A stretch of 8,016 nt of DNA, taken from an uncultured beta proteobacterium. GTDB lineage: Bacteria > Pseudomonadota > Gammaproteobacteria > Burkholderiales > Burkholderiaceae_C. Below, one piece after another: positions 1-5,528 of this stretch (position 1 is the stretch's first letter; each line of letters begins with the position of its first letter). The DNA is taken from positions 1 through 8,016 of the forward strand of contig CAISIP010000044.1 of the NCBI GenBank assembly GCA_903885415.1. The letters run 5' to 3'. Position numbers and translations under genes: made by a program. The notes beneath the pieces were generated by a model. The model was given only the letters and a program-made list of their open reading frames with translations, did not search any database and was not told where the DNA came from.

Positions 1-249
1 ACCTTGCTGATTGAAAAGGCGAGGCAGCAGCAGGCGATAAAGGAAGACGTATCCATCATGCCATTGCACCTGATAGCGGCCAATCCGGAGCATGCGCTGG
101 AACATTTCAAAGTGCTGGTTTCGCAAATACGCCAACTCGGGATCATGACCGACCGTCCGAAATTCGATGAACTCGCCGCGCAGGAGGGCAGGATGTCGGC
201 TGCAGAACGCGCACTCTGGCGACAGATTCAGGGCCAGTCCCCGGCGTGA
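1..249 (+). CDS. 3' end of an unrecognised protein gene (partial)
   Basis: The frame is open from the first base to a TGA at 247-249, so about 82 codons of what is probably a longer gene are visible; a TTG at 4 and an ATG at 58 could also start a short protein. I do not recognise the product. The peptide is soluble, helix-rich and charged, with no membrane segment or signal peptide. Its tail (LAAQEGRMSAAERALWRQIQ) loosely resembles the C-terminal tail of DnaG-type primases, but the rpoD gene that usually follows dnaG is absent, so I do not use that name. Three ATA codons and several AAA/GAA codons look AT-richer than the GC-rich genes to the right. It is followed by a hairpin (273-308) and the tRNA-Arg gene. 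That it codes is likely; its function is unknown. Confidence 0.6.
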   Translation, partial: TLLIEKARQQQAIKEDVSIMPLHLIAANPEHALEHFKVLVSQIRQLGIMTDRPKFDELAAQEGRMSAAERALWRQIQGQSPA

Positions 250-272
250 TCGGGCTGAACCGCAATTCAATG

Positions 273-308
273 CCATCGCGTTTCGCACAGCGGTTCGAAG
301 CGCGATGG
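273..308. repeat. 13-bp inverted repeat (hairpin) upstream of tRNA-Arg
   Basis: The arms 273-285 and 296-308 pair over 13 positions (12 Watson-Crick and one T-G), with a 10-base loop. The outer eight bases, CCATCGCG and CGCGATGG, are perfect. It lies 23 bases after the stop of the upstream gene and ends directly at the putative extended -10 of the tRNA gene. No T-run follows on either strand, so it is not a textbook intrinsic terminator. It could end or stabilise the upstream transcript, or be a binding site covering the -35 area of the tRNA promoter. Confidence 0.65.
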
Positions 309-317
309 TGTTAAACT
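309..317 (+). promoter_or_regulatory. Putative extended -10 of the tRNA-Arg promoter
   Basis: TGTTAAACT fits the extended -10 form TGn followed by a hexamer matching TATAAT at four of six positions. It ends 10 bases before the mature tRNA 5' end, which allows a start site with only a few leader bases. No good -35 hexamer sits 16-18 bases upstream; that stretch is taken up by the inverted repeat. The call is by pattern only. Confidence 0.4.
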
Positions 318-327
318 CCGCAGCTTC

Positions 328-404
328 GCGGCTGTAGCTCAGTTGGATAGAGTACTTGGCTACGAACCAAGGGGTCGTGGGTTCAATTCCTGCCAGCCGC
401 ACCA
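328..404 (+). tRNA. tRNA-Arg (anticodon ACG)
   Basis: A complete cloverleaf can be folded by hand. The acceptor stem GCGGCTG (328-334) pairs with CAGCCGC (394-400). The D stem is GCTC/GAGT. The anticodon stem CTTGG/CCAAG encloses the loop CTACGAA, with anticodon ACG at 362-364. The variable region is GGGTC. The T stem GTGGG/CCTGC encloses the loop TTCAATT. The discriminator base is A401, and CCA is encoded at 402-404. A34 is expected to be deaminated to inosine by TadA, so that this tRNA reads CGU, CGC and CGA; CGC is common in the neighbouring genes. The gene has its own terminator and appears to be a single-tRNA unit. Genes for tRNA-Arg are known integration sites, but no integrase or repeated 3' end is seen here. 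Confidence 0.97.
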
Positions 405-422
405 GAATTTCCGTTCTGGATA

Positions 423-460
423 AACAGCTTAGAGGCTTCGCCCTCTAGGCTGTTTTTTTT
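423..460 (+). terminator. Intrinsic terminator of the tRNA-Arg unit
   Basis: A 13-bp stem (423-435 with 442-454, one T-G pair) with a CTTCGC loop merges into a run of eight T residues at 453-460. It begins 19 bases after the encoded CCA, so the transcript would have a very short trailer for RNase processing. Stem, loop and T-run all fit a strong rho-independent terminator for plus-strand transcription. Confidence 0.92.
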
Positions 461-704
461 GCTGCGCACCATTGGCGCGACGTGCGGCAATAAGCGTCGT
501 GCGATCCGCCTGAGGGCCAGCTTGTTCGCCGCCTCCACAAGCCGCGCCACCTGTGGCCGTTGCAGCGTGCTGTGCTAGGCCCACGATGGCATGCCCAAGA
601 TACAGCGTCGAACCGGACGAAACCCTGTCGTCGCAAAGATGCCCGGATGGCCTGTAGCTTCCATGCCGCGAACCCGCTTGCCCGATTTCGACGCAAAATG
701 CGCC
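461..704. other. Intergenic stretch between tRNA terminator and greB
   Basis: About 245 bases lie between the terminator and the greB start chosen here. The greB frame stays open back to an ATG at 591, but residues coded before 705 (basic, with Pro and Trp, unlike GreB) do not look like part of that protein. I find no convincing sigma-70 promoter: TTGCCC (678-683) and CAAAAT (694-699) are too close together and too close to the start. The greB promoter and 5' leader must lie here, since the terminator at 423-460 blocks read-through. No small gene or strong repeat is visible. Confidence 0.5.
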
Positions 705-1292
705 ATGAGCAAGGCTTTTACCAAAGAATCGGACGATGCAGACGAGGACGAGCTGCAGTTGCCACCCCTGGTCAGCGCAGGCAAGAACTACATCACGGCC
801 CCCGGCTATGCCCGCTTGCGTGCAGAGTGGATGGAACTGATCGACCTTGAGCGCCCCAAGGTGGTCGAGATCGTTCACTGGGCTGCGAGCAATGGCGACC
901 GCTCAGAAAACGGCGACTACATCTATGGCAAGAAGAGGTTGCGCGAGATTGACCGGCGTATCCGTTTCCTCACCCAGCGCCTGGAGATTGCAGAGGTGAC
1001 CGATCCAAGCGTGCACCATGGGGGCGACCAAGTCTTTTTTGGGGCCACGGTGGCCTATCTGGACACGGCCGGAACGCGTACCCGTGTCACCATACTGGGT
1101 GTCGACGAGGCCGACAGCGCGCGTTCCGAGGTCAGCTGGGTGTCGCCGATAGCGCGAACGCTTCTCAAGGCCCGGCTCGGCGATGTACTGCATCTGGTGA
1201 CGCCGGCAGGAGTAGAAGAAATCGAGGTGGTGCAGGTCGATTACCCTGCGCCAGCGCGGCCTGAAGTCGACCGCAGGGATGGCCCCGCGTAG
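705..1292 (+). CDS. greB: Transcription elongation factor GreB
   Basis: GreB enters the secondary channel of backtracked RNA polymerase and stimulates cleavage of the extruded RNA 3' end, restarting elongation. The 195-residue product has an N-terminal coiled-coil domain (about 30-98). Its tip carries the Gre signature NGDRSENGDY, with the acidic residues D65 and E68 expected to hold the catalytic metal, followed by GKKRLREIDRRIRFL, typical of GreB. An FKBP-like C-terminal domain follows at about 105-182. The first 20 residues are acidic (DDADEDE), and the protein ends in a charged tail somewhat longer than E. coli GreB (158 residues). I chose the ATG at 705 because GreB homology begins with MSKAFTKES; the upstream ATGs at 591, 639 and 663 would add an unrelated extension. 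No clear Shine-Dalgarno sequence precedes it. It runs tail-to-tail into spoT with a 3-base gap. Confidence 0.93.
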   Translation: MSKAFTKESDDADEDELQLPPLVSAGKNYITAPGYARLRAEWMELIDLERPKVVEIVHWAASNGDRSENGDYIYGKKRLREIDRRIRFLTQRLEIAEVTDPSVHHGGDQVFFGATVAYLDTAGTRTRVTILGVDEADSARSEVSWVSPIARTLLKARLGDVLHLVTPAGVEEIEVVQVDYPAPARPEVDRRDGPA

Positions 1293-1295
1293 GTG

Positions 1296-3548
1296 TTAGG
1301 TTCTTACAGCACGCAGCACCGATACAGTTCGACGCAGGTTGCCCAGCGCTGCTTCCAGATGAGAGCGGTCGCGTACTGCAACGACGAAGCGCAGGTCGGT
1401 GGCCTCTTGCGCCGCTTCCTGCCCCATGTCGATATGCGTGATGTCGACCTCTGCGCCAGCCAGTGCCGAGGCAACCCGGGCCAGTACGCCTTTGCCGTTG
1501 GCGACCGACACCAGAATCTTGGACTCGAAGGCGCGCACCGGCTCGTCGGCCCAGTCGACGCCGATGAATCGCTCGCTGTCCTTGTGCTGCAGCTTGATGG
1601 CCGTCGCGCAGGCGCGGTTATGCACGACCAGGCCCTCGCCGCGCCCCAGATAGCCGACGATGCTATCGCCGGGAATTGGTCTGCAGCAGGTCGAGTAGTA
1701 GACCGATGCGTTTTCGCTGCCATCGAGCGCAACCGCGCCCTGCGCCATTGCGTCGGGGACGGTAAAGCGTTCGCGCGTGAGCAGCAAAGCATCGGGTCTT
1801 TCGCCCGTTTCTTCGCCCAGTAACGTGACCATTCTTTTGGCGACGATGGTCGCCAAACGCCGTCCGAGGCCGATATCGGTCAGCAATTCCGAGCGGCTGC
1901 GATTTCCGGTAAAGCGCAGCAGGCGATCCCACACCATCTGATAGGCCTGCGTATCTTCCGGGAAACGCTCTATGCCCTCTGCGCGCAGCGCCTGCTCCAG
2001 AAACTTGAGTCCGAAGCTCTCCGAATCGGCGTGCGCCAGCGTCTTGAGGTGGTGGCGAATCTTGGACCGTGCGCGTCCAGTGCGCACAAAGCTTAGCCAG
2101 GCCGGGTTCGGATTTGCCTGCGCCGACGTGCTGATTTCGACCACGTCCCCGTTTCTCAGTTCGGTTCGCAGCGCAACCGCCTGGCCGTTGACCCTTGCGC
2201 CGGTTGTGCGGTCGCCGACGTTGCTATGGATCGCGTACGCGAAGTCCACCGGCGTCGCGCCGCGCGGCAGCGCCAGAATTCGGCTCTTGGGCGTCAGCAC
2301 ATAGACCGCGTCGGGGAACAGGTCGACCTTGACATGGTCCAGGAACTCGGCCGCATCGCCGGTTTCACGCTGGATGTCCAGCAGGGATTTCAGCCACTGG
2401 TTGCCCAGCCGCGACGACGCTGGAGCCGAAGGGTTCTTGGCCTTGTAAAGCCAGTGCGCAGCGACCCCCGACTCGGCCACCAGATGCATGGCCTCGGTAC
2501 GCAACTGGAATTCAATGTTGATGCCCGATGGCCCTACGAGCGTGGTGTGCAGCGACTGGTAACCGTTGACTTTGGCAATCGCGATGTGATCCTTGAAGCG
2601 TCCGGGAACCGGCTTGTAGAGTTGATGCAGCGTCCCCAGCGCGGTGTAGCAGTCGATCTGCGTGGGCACGATCAATCTGAAACCGTAGATGTCGGTGACC
2701 TGCGCAAAGCTCAGGTGCTTCTGGTGCATCTTTTCGAAGGTCGAATACAGGGATTTTTCGCGTCCGGTGATGCGCAGGTTGATTCCGGTCGCGGCGAAGG
2801 TCGACTCCAGTTGGTGCTGCACCTTTTGAATCAGGTCGCGCCGGCGGCTGCGCGCCCTGGCCACTGCCTTGGCCAGTATCGCGCTGCGCCAGGGGTACAG
2901 GTGCGAAAAGGCCAGGTCTTGCAGTTCGCGGAATATCTGGTTGAGCCCGAGCCGGTGCGCGATGGGCGCGTAGATGTCAAGCGTCTCGGAGGAAATGCGG
3001 GCCCATTTGTCGCGCGGAAGGTTTGACAGCGTGCGCATATTGTGCGAACGGTCGGCCAGCTTGATCAGGATGACGCGCACATCGCGCGCCATCGCCAGCA
3101 GCATTTTTCGAAAGGATTCGGCCTGCGTCTCCTCGCGGGTGCTGAATTGCAGCCGGTCGAGCTTGGTCAGCCCGTCGACCAGTTCGGCCACCGGAGAACC
3201 AAAGGGCTCGATCAGCTCGGTCTTGGTGACGCTGCAGTCTTCCATCACATCGTGGAGCAGGGCGGCCATCAGCGCCTGCGCGTCCAGCTTCCAGTCGGCG
3301 CAGGCGGCGGCCACCGCTATCGGGTGCGTGATGTAGGGTTCGCCGCTGTTGCGGATCTGGCCAAGATGCGCCATGTCAGCGAATTTGTAGGCTTGGCGAA
3401 CCCTCTCGATGTCGCTGGGACTCAGGTAGTCGAGCTTAGACACCAGCGCGGCAAAACTAGCCGCCGCCGCATTGCTCGCCGCAGCACTGTGCGCGCCTTT
3501 GCGCGGCGTACTGGCGGTCGCGATGCTTGGTTTGGCGAGGCGGCTCAT
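1296..3548 (-). CDS. spoT: Bifunctional (p)ppGpp synthetase/hydrolase SpoT (RelA/SpoT family)
   Basis: This long RSH enzyme (750 residues, cytosolic) makes (p)ppGpp from GDP/GTP and ATP and hydrolyses it, setting the stringent response. The hydrolase HD domain (about 35-215) keeps the metal ligands H75, H99, D100 and D166, in the same spacing as characterised Rel enzymes. The synthetase domain (about 240-370) has GREKS (262-266), D286 in DIYGF, the RFKD motif (317-320) typical of bifunctional rather than RelA-type enzymes, NGYQSLHTTL, and E346 in EFQLRT. A TGS domain follows (about 407-472), then a helical region, a zinc-finger-like segment (C621, C622, H643, C647, with RPIPGDSIVGY) and a C-terminal ACT domain (about 675-748). 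All catalytic residues expected for both activities are present. The N-terminus is an Ala/Ser-rich tail of about 35 residues; an internal start is possible, but the ATG at 3548 keeps the full HD domain. spoT follows rpoZ, separated by a terminator. Confidence 0.96.
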   Translation of the reverse strand: MSRLAKPSIATASTPRKGAHSAAASNAAAASFAALVSKLDYLSPSDIERVRQAYKFADMAHLGQIRNSGEPYITHPIAVAAACADWKLDAQALMAALLHDVMEDCSVTKTELIEPFGSPVAELVDGLTKLDRLQFSTREETQAESFRKMLLAMARDVRVILIKLADRSHNMRTLSNLPRDKWARISSETLDIYAPIAHRLGLNQIFRELQDLAFSHLYPWRSAILAKAVARARSRRRDLIQKVQHQLESTFAATGINLRITGREKSLYSTFEKMHQKHLSFAQVTDIYGFRLIVPTQIDCYTALGTLHQLYKPVPGRFKDHIAIAKVNGYQSLHTTLVGPSGINIEFQLRTEAMHLVAESGVAAHWLYKAKNPSAPASSRLGNQWLKSLLDIQRETGDAAEFLDHVKVDLFPDAVYVLTPKSRILALPRGATPVDFAYAIHSNVGDRTTGARVNGQAVALRTELRNGDVVEISTSAQANPNPAWLSFVRTGRARSKIRHHLKTLAHADSESFGLKFLEQALRAEGIERFPEDTQAYQMVWDRLLRFTGNRSRSELLTDIGLGRRLATIVAKRMVTLLGEETGERPDALLLTRERFTVPDAMAQGAVALDGSENASVYYSTCCRPIPGDSIVGYLGRGEGLVVHNRACATAIKLQHKDSERFIGVDWADEPVRAFESKILVSVANGKGVLARVASALAGAEVDITHIDMGQEAAQEATDLRFVVAVRDRSHLEAALGNLRRTVSVLRAVRT

Positions 3549-3590
3549 GCTGCGAATATAGCGCGCAGGCCGCTTGAGCGGCTTGCCAAT
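3549..3590 (-). promoter_or_regulatory. Candidate spoT upstream region with TATATT -10-like element
   Basis: Only about 40 bases separate the rpoZ terminator from the spoT ATG. On the minus strand the complement of 3555-3560 reads TATATT (five of six matches to TATAAT) and ends six bases before the ATG. A start site there would give a transcript with almost no leader. No -35 match lies at 16-18 bases; TTGGCA occurs 23 bases upstream, which is too far. The palindrome GCCGCTTGAGCGGC (3569-3582) lies between. No Shine-Dalgarno sequence is seen. This is pattern-based and tentative. Confidence 0.3.
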
Positions 3591-3615
3591 AAAAATGGCA
3601 CCCCTGAGGTGCCAT
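3591..3615 (-). terminator. Intrinsic terminator after rpoZ
   Basis: Read on the minus strand, ATGGCACC (3608-3615) and GGTGCCAT (3595-3602) form a perfect 8-bp stem around a 5-base loop, followed by a run of T residues (complement of the A-run 3591-3595). It starts 20 bases after the rpoZ stop and lies between rpoZ and spoT, so at least part of the transcription coming through gmk-rpoZ should stop before spoT. Confidence 0.82.
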
Positions 3616-3635
3616 GGTATGCGGCGCCGCGCGCC

Positions 3636-3839
3636 TTAGAGCGGCACTTTTTTGAGCATCTCCAGCCCGATCTTGCCGGCGGCAATCTCCCGCAACGCGG
3701 TCACTGCCGGCTTGTTCTTGCTCTCGACTTTCGGCGTGTGCCCCTGGCTCAGCATGCGCGCGCGGTACGTGGCAGCAAGCACCAACTGGAAGCGGTTGGG
3801 AATTTTCTCGAGGCAGTCTTCGACGGTGATGCGGGCCAT
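3636..3839 (-). CDS. rpoZ: RNA polymerase omega subunit
   Basis: Omega helps fold and keep the beta-prime subunit in RNA polymerase, and its N-terminus forms part of the (p)ppGpp site at the omega/beta-prime interface. The 67-residue product starts MARITVEDCLEKIPNRFQLV, matching the conserved omega opening MARxTVxD...NRFxLV, followed by AATYRARML and the conserved core KPAVTALREIAAG. It is shorter than E. coli omega (91 residues), lacking the C-terminal tail, as I recall for omega subunits of related betaproteobacteria. It lies 11 bases downstream of gmk, so the two are almost surely cotranscribed; the upstream bases offer only a weak AAGA-type ribosome site. A terminator follows, separating it from spoT. 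Confidence 0.96.
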   Translation of the reverse strand: MARITVEDCLEKIPNRFQLVLAATYRARMLSQGHTPKVESKNKPAVTALREIAAGKIGLEMLKKVPL

Positions 3840-3850
3840 GGGGTCTTTCG

Positions 3851-4471
3851 CTAGGGGATATTCAATGCGCGAAAAGTCTCGGACCGGGTGCGGCGCTGTA
3901 CCGAGAACTTGAGACGCTGCGCGTGCACGATGGCCTTCAGGTCAAAGAGCGCGCGGTCAAATGAGTCGTTGATTATAACGAAGTCGAAATGGGGGGCCTG
4001 CGCCACCTCCAGCGCCGCGTTGTGCATGCGCAGATCGATGGTCTGCGGTGCGTCCTCGCCGCGCCGCTCCAGACGCGCGCGCAACTCCTCCCAACTCGGC
4101 GGCAGAATGAAGATGGATACCGTGTTGGAAAATACGCGCTGGATCGCCAGCGCGCCCTGAAAGTCGATTTCCAGCACCACGTCCGAGCCTTGCTCCATCC
4201 TCTGCGCGATCGCCTGGCGCGAAGTCCCGTAGCGGTGACCGTGCACTTCGGCCCATTCGACAAATCCGTCCGACTGGACCATCGCGTCGAACGCACCCGG
4301 AGCGACAAAAAAGTATTCCCGCCCGTGCTTTTCCTGGCCGCGCGGCGGTCTGGTGGTGTGCGAGACCGAAGGTTTGACCGCTGAATCGAGCTCGAGCAGT
4401 GCTTTGACCAAGCTCGACTTGCCGGCTCCGCTAGGGGCCGCGACGACGAACAGATTTCCAGGGTAATCCAT
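3851..4471 (-). CDS. gmk: Guanylate kinase
   Basis: Gmk phosphorylates GMP (and dGMP) to GDP with ATP, an essential step in guanine nucleotide supply. The 206-residue product is of normal length. It shows the P-loop APSGAGKS (12-19), the GMP-binding stretch SVSHTTRPPR (35-44) with GREYFF after it, the core strand DVVLEIDFQGA (97-107), and the lid/arginine region RARLERRGED (131-140), with R148 and N168 further on. I chose the ATG at 4471, which gives MDYPGNLFVV; a TTG six bases upstream (4477) would add two residues. Neither start has a Shine-Dalgarno sequence, since the upstream bases read CTCCT on the coding strand. It lies 51 bases after yicC and 11 before rpoZ. Neighbouring spoT consumes GDP/GTP, and in some bacteria (p)ppGpp inhibits Gmk. 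Confidence 0.96.
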   Translation of the reverse strand: MDYPGNLFVVAAPSGAGKSSLVKALLELDSAVKPSVSHTTRPPRGQEKHGREYFFVAPGAFDAMVQSDGFVEWAEVHGHRYGTSRQAIAQRMEQGSDVVLEIDFQGALAIQRVFSNTVSIFILPPSWEELRARLERRGEDAPQTIDLRMHNAALEVAQAPHFDFVIINDSFDRALFDLKAIVHAQRLKFSVQRRTRSETFRALNIP

Positions 4472-4522
4472 AGGCAAAGGAGGCGCTCTAATTGGCTTCT
4501 TCGGTTGATGGCCGGGACGCGG

Positions 4523-5440
4523 CTATTCTATGTTCTGCACTTGCTCGCGCATCTGTTCGATCAGTACCTTCATCTCGACGGCGATGTTGGTCAACGCCAG
4601 CGCGGCGGACTTCGAGCCCATGGTGTTGGCTTCCCGGTGCAGCTCCTGAATCAGGAAGTCCAGCCGCTTGCCGATCTCGCCCCCTTTGTGGAGCAGCCGC
4701 TCGAGCTCGTCCAGGTGCGACCCGAGCCGGGTTATTTCTTCCGCCACGTCGATGCGAATCGCAAACGCCGTGGCCTCTGCGAGTGCGCGGTCCTGTGCCG
4801 ACTCGGGTACCACGGCACCCGGCGCTGCCGACATCGCATCGTTCCAACGTTCGATGAAACGCTGGCGCTGCTGGGCCACCAGTTGGGGTACCAGCGGCAG
4901 CGCTTGTTGCGCCAGCTTTCGGATGTCGCCAATTTTTTCCAACAGGGTTGTCGACAGGCGCGCGCCCTCGCGCCGACGCGCCGCCAGCAGTTCCTTGAGC
5001 GCCTTCTGGGCCAGCGGGGTTACTTCGGCACCCCAGTCGCGCGCGCTGGCTTGCTCGCTGGCGGCTAGCCGCAATACATCGCTGACCCGCAGCGGCTGTA
5101 CATCGGCCAGCCAGGTTTTCACATGGTCCTGCACGGCGCTCAGACGCCGTAGCAGGCGCGTCGAGGGTTCGACCACCGCCAGTGTCGACCCGGACTCGAT
5201 CGCCACCCGCACCTCGACTTTGCCGCGCTTGAGTTGTGCGCCCAGCAGTTCACGCAGCACCGGTTCGAACTGGCGCAACTCTTCAGGCAATCGGAATGAA
5301 AGGTCCAGAAACCGGCTGTTGACCGAGCGGATTTCAAGCCCTAGCGAGGCGCCTGCTGCCGCCTTGATGTCGGCGCTCCCGGCTGCCGGCGCGGTGCTGC
5401 TTTGCACCGCCGCATAGCCTGTCATGCTGTAGACTGACAT
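4523..5440 (-). CDS. yicC: YicC family endoribonuclease-like protein
   Basis: YicC/YloC proteins are widespread cytosolic proteins; E. coli YicC has been reported to act as an endoribonuclease and to affect small RNA decay. The 305-residue product begins with the hallmark MSVYSMTGYA, then LEIRSVNSRFLDLSFRLPEELR (35-56) and KRGKVEV (71-77). The C-terminal domain (about 225-305) carries DVAEEITRLGSHLDEL, then GGEIGKRLDFLIQELHREAN and the segment TMGSKS near 273-278. An Ala/Ser-rich stretch at about 12-33 looks like an insertion compared with E. coli YicC, and the middle (140-220) is predicted helical and charged. The ATG at 5440 has a good ribosome site (AGGGA, 8 bases upstream). It is the first gene of the leftward yicC-gmk-rpoZ block and is divergent from the kinase gene. 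Confidence 0.94.
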   Translation of the reverse strand: MSVYSMTGYAAVQSSTAPAAGSADIKAAAGASLGLEIRSVNSRFLDLSFRLPEELRQFEPVLRELLGAQLKRGKVEVRVAIESGSTLAVVEPSTRLLRRLSAVQDHVKTWLADVQPLRVSDVLRLAASEQASARDWGAEVTPLAQKALKELLAARRREGARLSTTLLEKIGDIRKLAQQALPLVPQLVAQQRQRFIERWNDAMSAAPGAVVPESAQDRALAEATAFAIRIDVAEEITRLGSHLDELERLLHKGGEIGKRLDFLIQELHREANTMGSKSAALALTNIAVEMKVLIEQMREQVQNIE

Positions 5441-5528
5441 CGCTTAAATCCCTGGGTTCTTGTTACGGTCGTTTCCCGATAGGCCGGGAGCGGGCGGGGC
5501 AGGCGGTCCATGTAATCATTTCTGAGCC
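5441..5528. promoter_or_regulatory. Divergent promoter region between yicC and the kinase gene
   Basis: These 88 bases must hold the promoters for both the leftward yicC block and the rightward kinase block, unless read-through occurs. Visible elements are a 5-bp inverted repeat TCCCG-N6-CGGGA (5474-5489), a G-rich run of GGG, GGG, GGGG, GG and GG tracts (5486-5506) on the plus strand, and a weak -10-like TGTAATCAT (5511-5519) close to the kinase ATG. No convincing -35/-10 pair is seen in either direction. No Shine-Dalgarno sequence precedes the kinase ATG. Confidence 0.45.
5449..5453 (-). promoter_or_regulatory. Ribosome binding site of yicC
   Basis: On the minus strand this reads AGGGA, eight bases before the ATG at 5440. 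It is the only clear Shine-Dalgarno sequence in the leftward block, and it decides for this start over the in-frame ATG at 5425. Confidence 0.7.

Noticed and set aside
1..249. Naming the left-edge gene dnaG from the tail resemblance
   Set aside because: The similarity is short and loose, and the rpoD gene normally next to dnaG is absent.
328..404. tRNA-Arg as an attachment site of an integrated element
   Set aside because: No integrase gene follows the tRNA, and I see no second copy of its 3' end in the window. Only the left side, outside the window, remains open.
591..704. N-terminal extension of GreB from an ATG at 591
   Set aside because: The 38 extra residues are unlike any Gre protein; family homology begins at the ATG at 705.
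429..878. Minus-strand open frame of 149 codons between the tRNA and greB
   Set aside because: It overlaps the tRNA terminator and the greB start, shows no family motif, and has no ribosome site.
2226..3854. Long plus-strand open frames of 266 and 270 codons opposite spoT and rpoZ
   Set aside because: They lie antisense to clearly conserved genes, have low-complexity Arg/Gly/Val-rich translations, and are the expected by-product of high GC codon bias.
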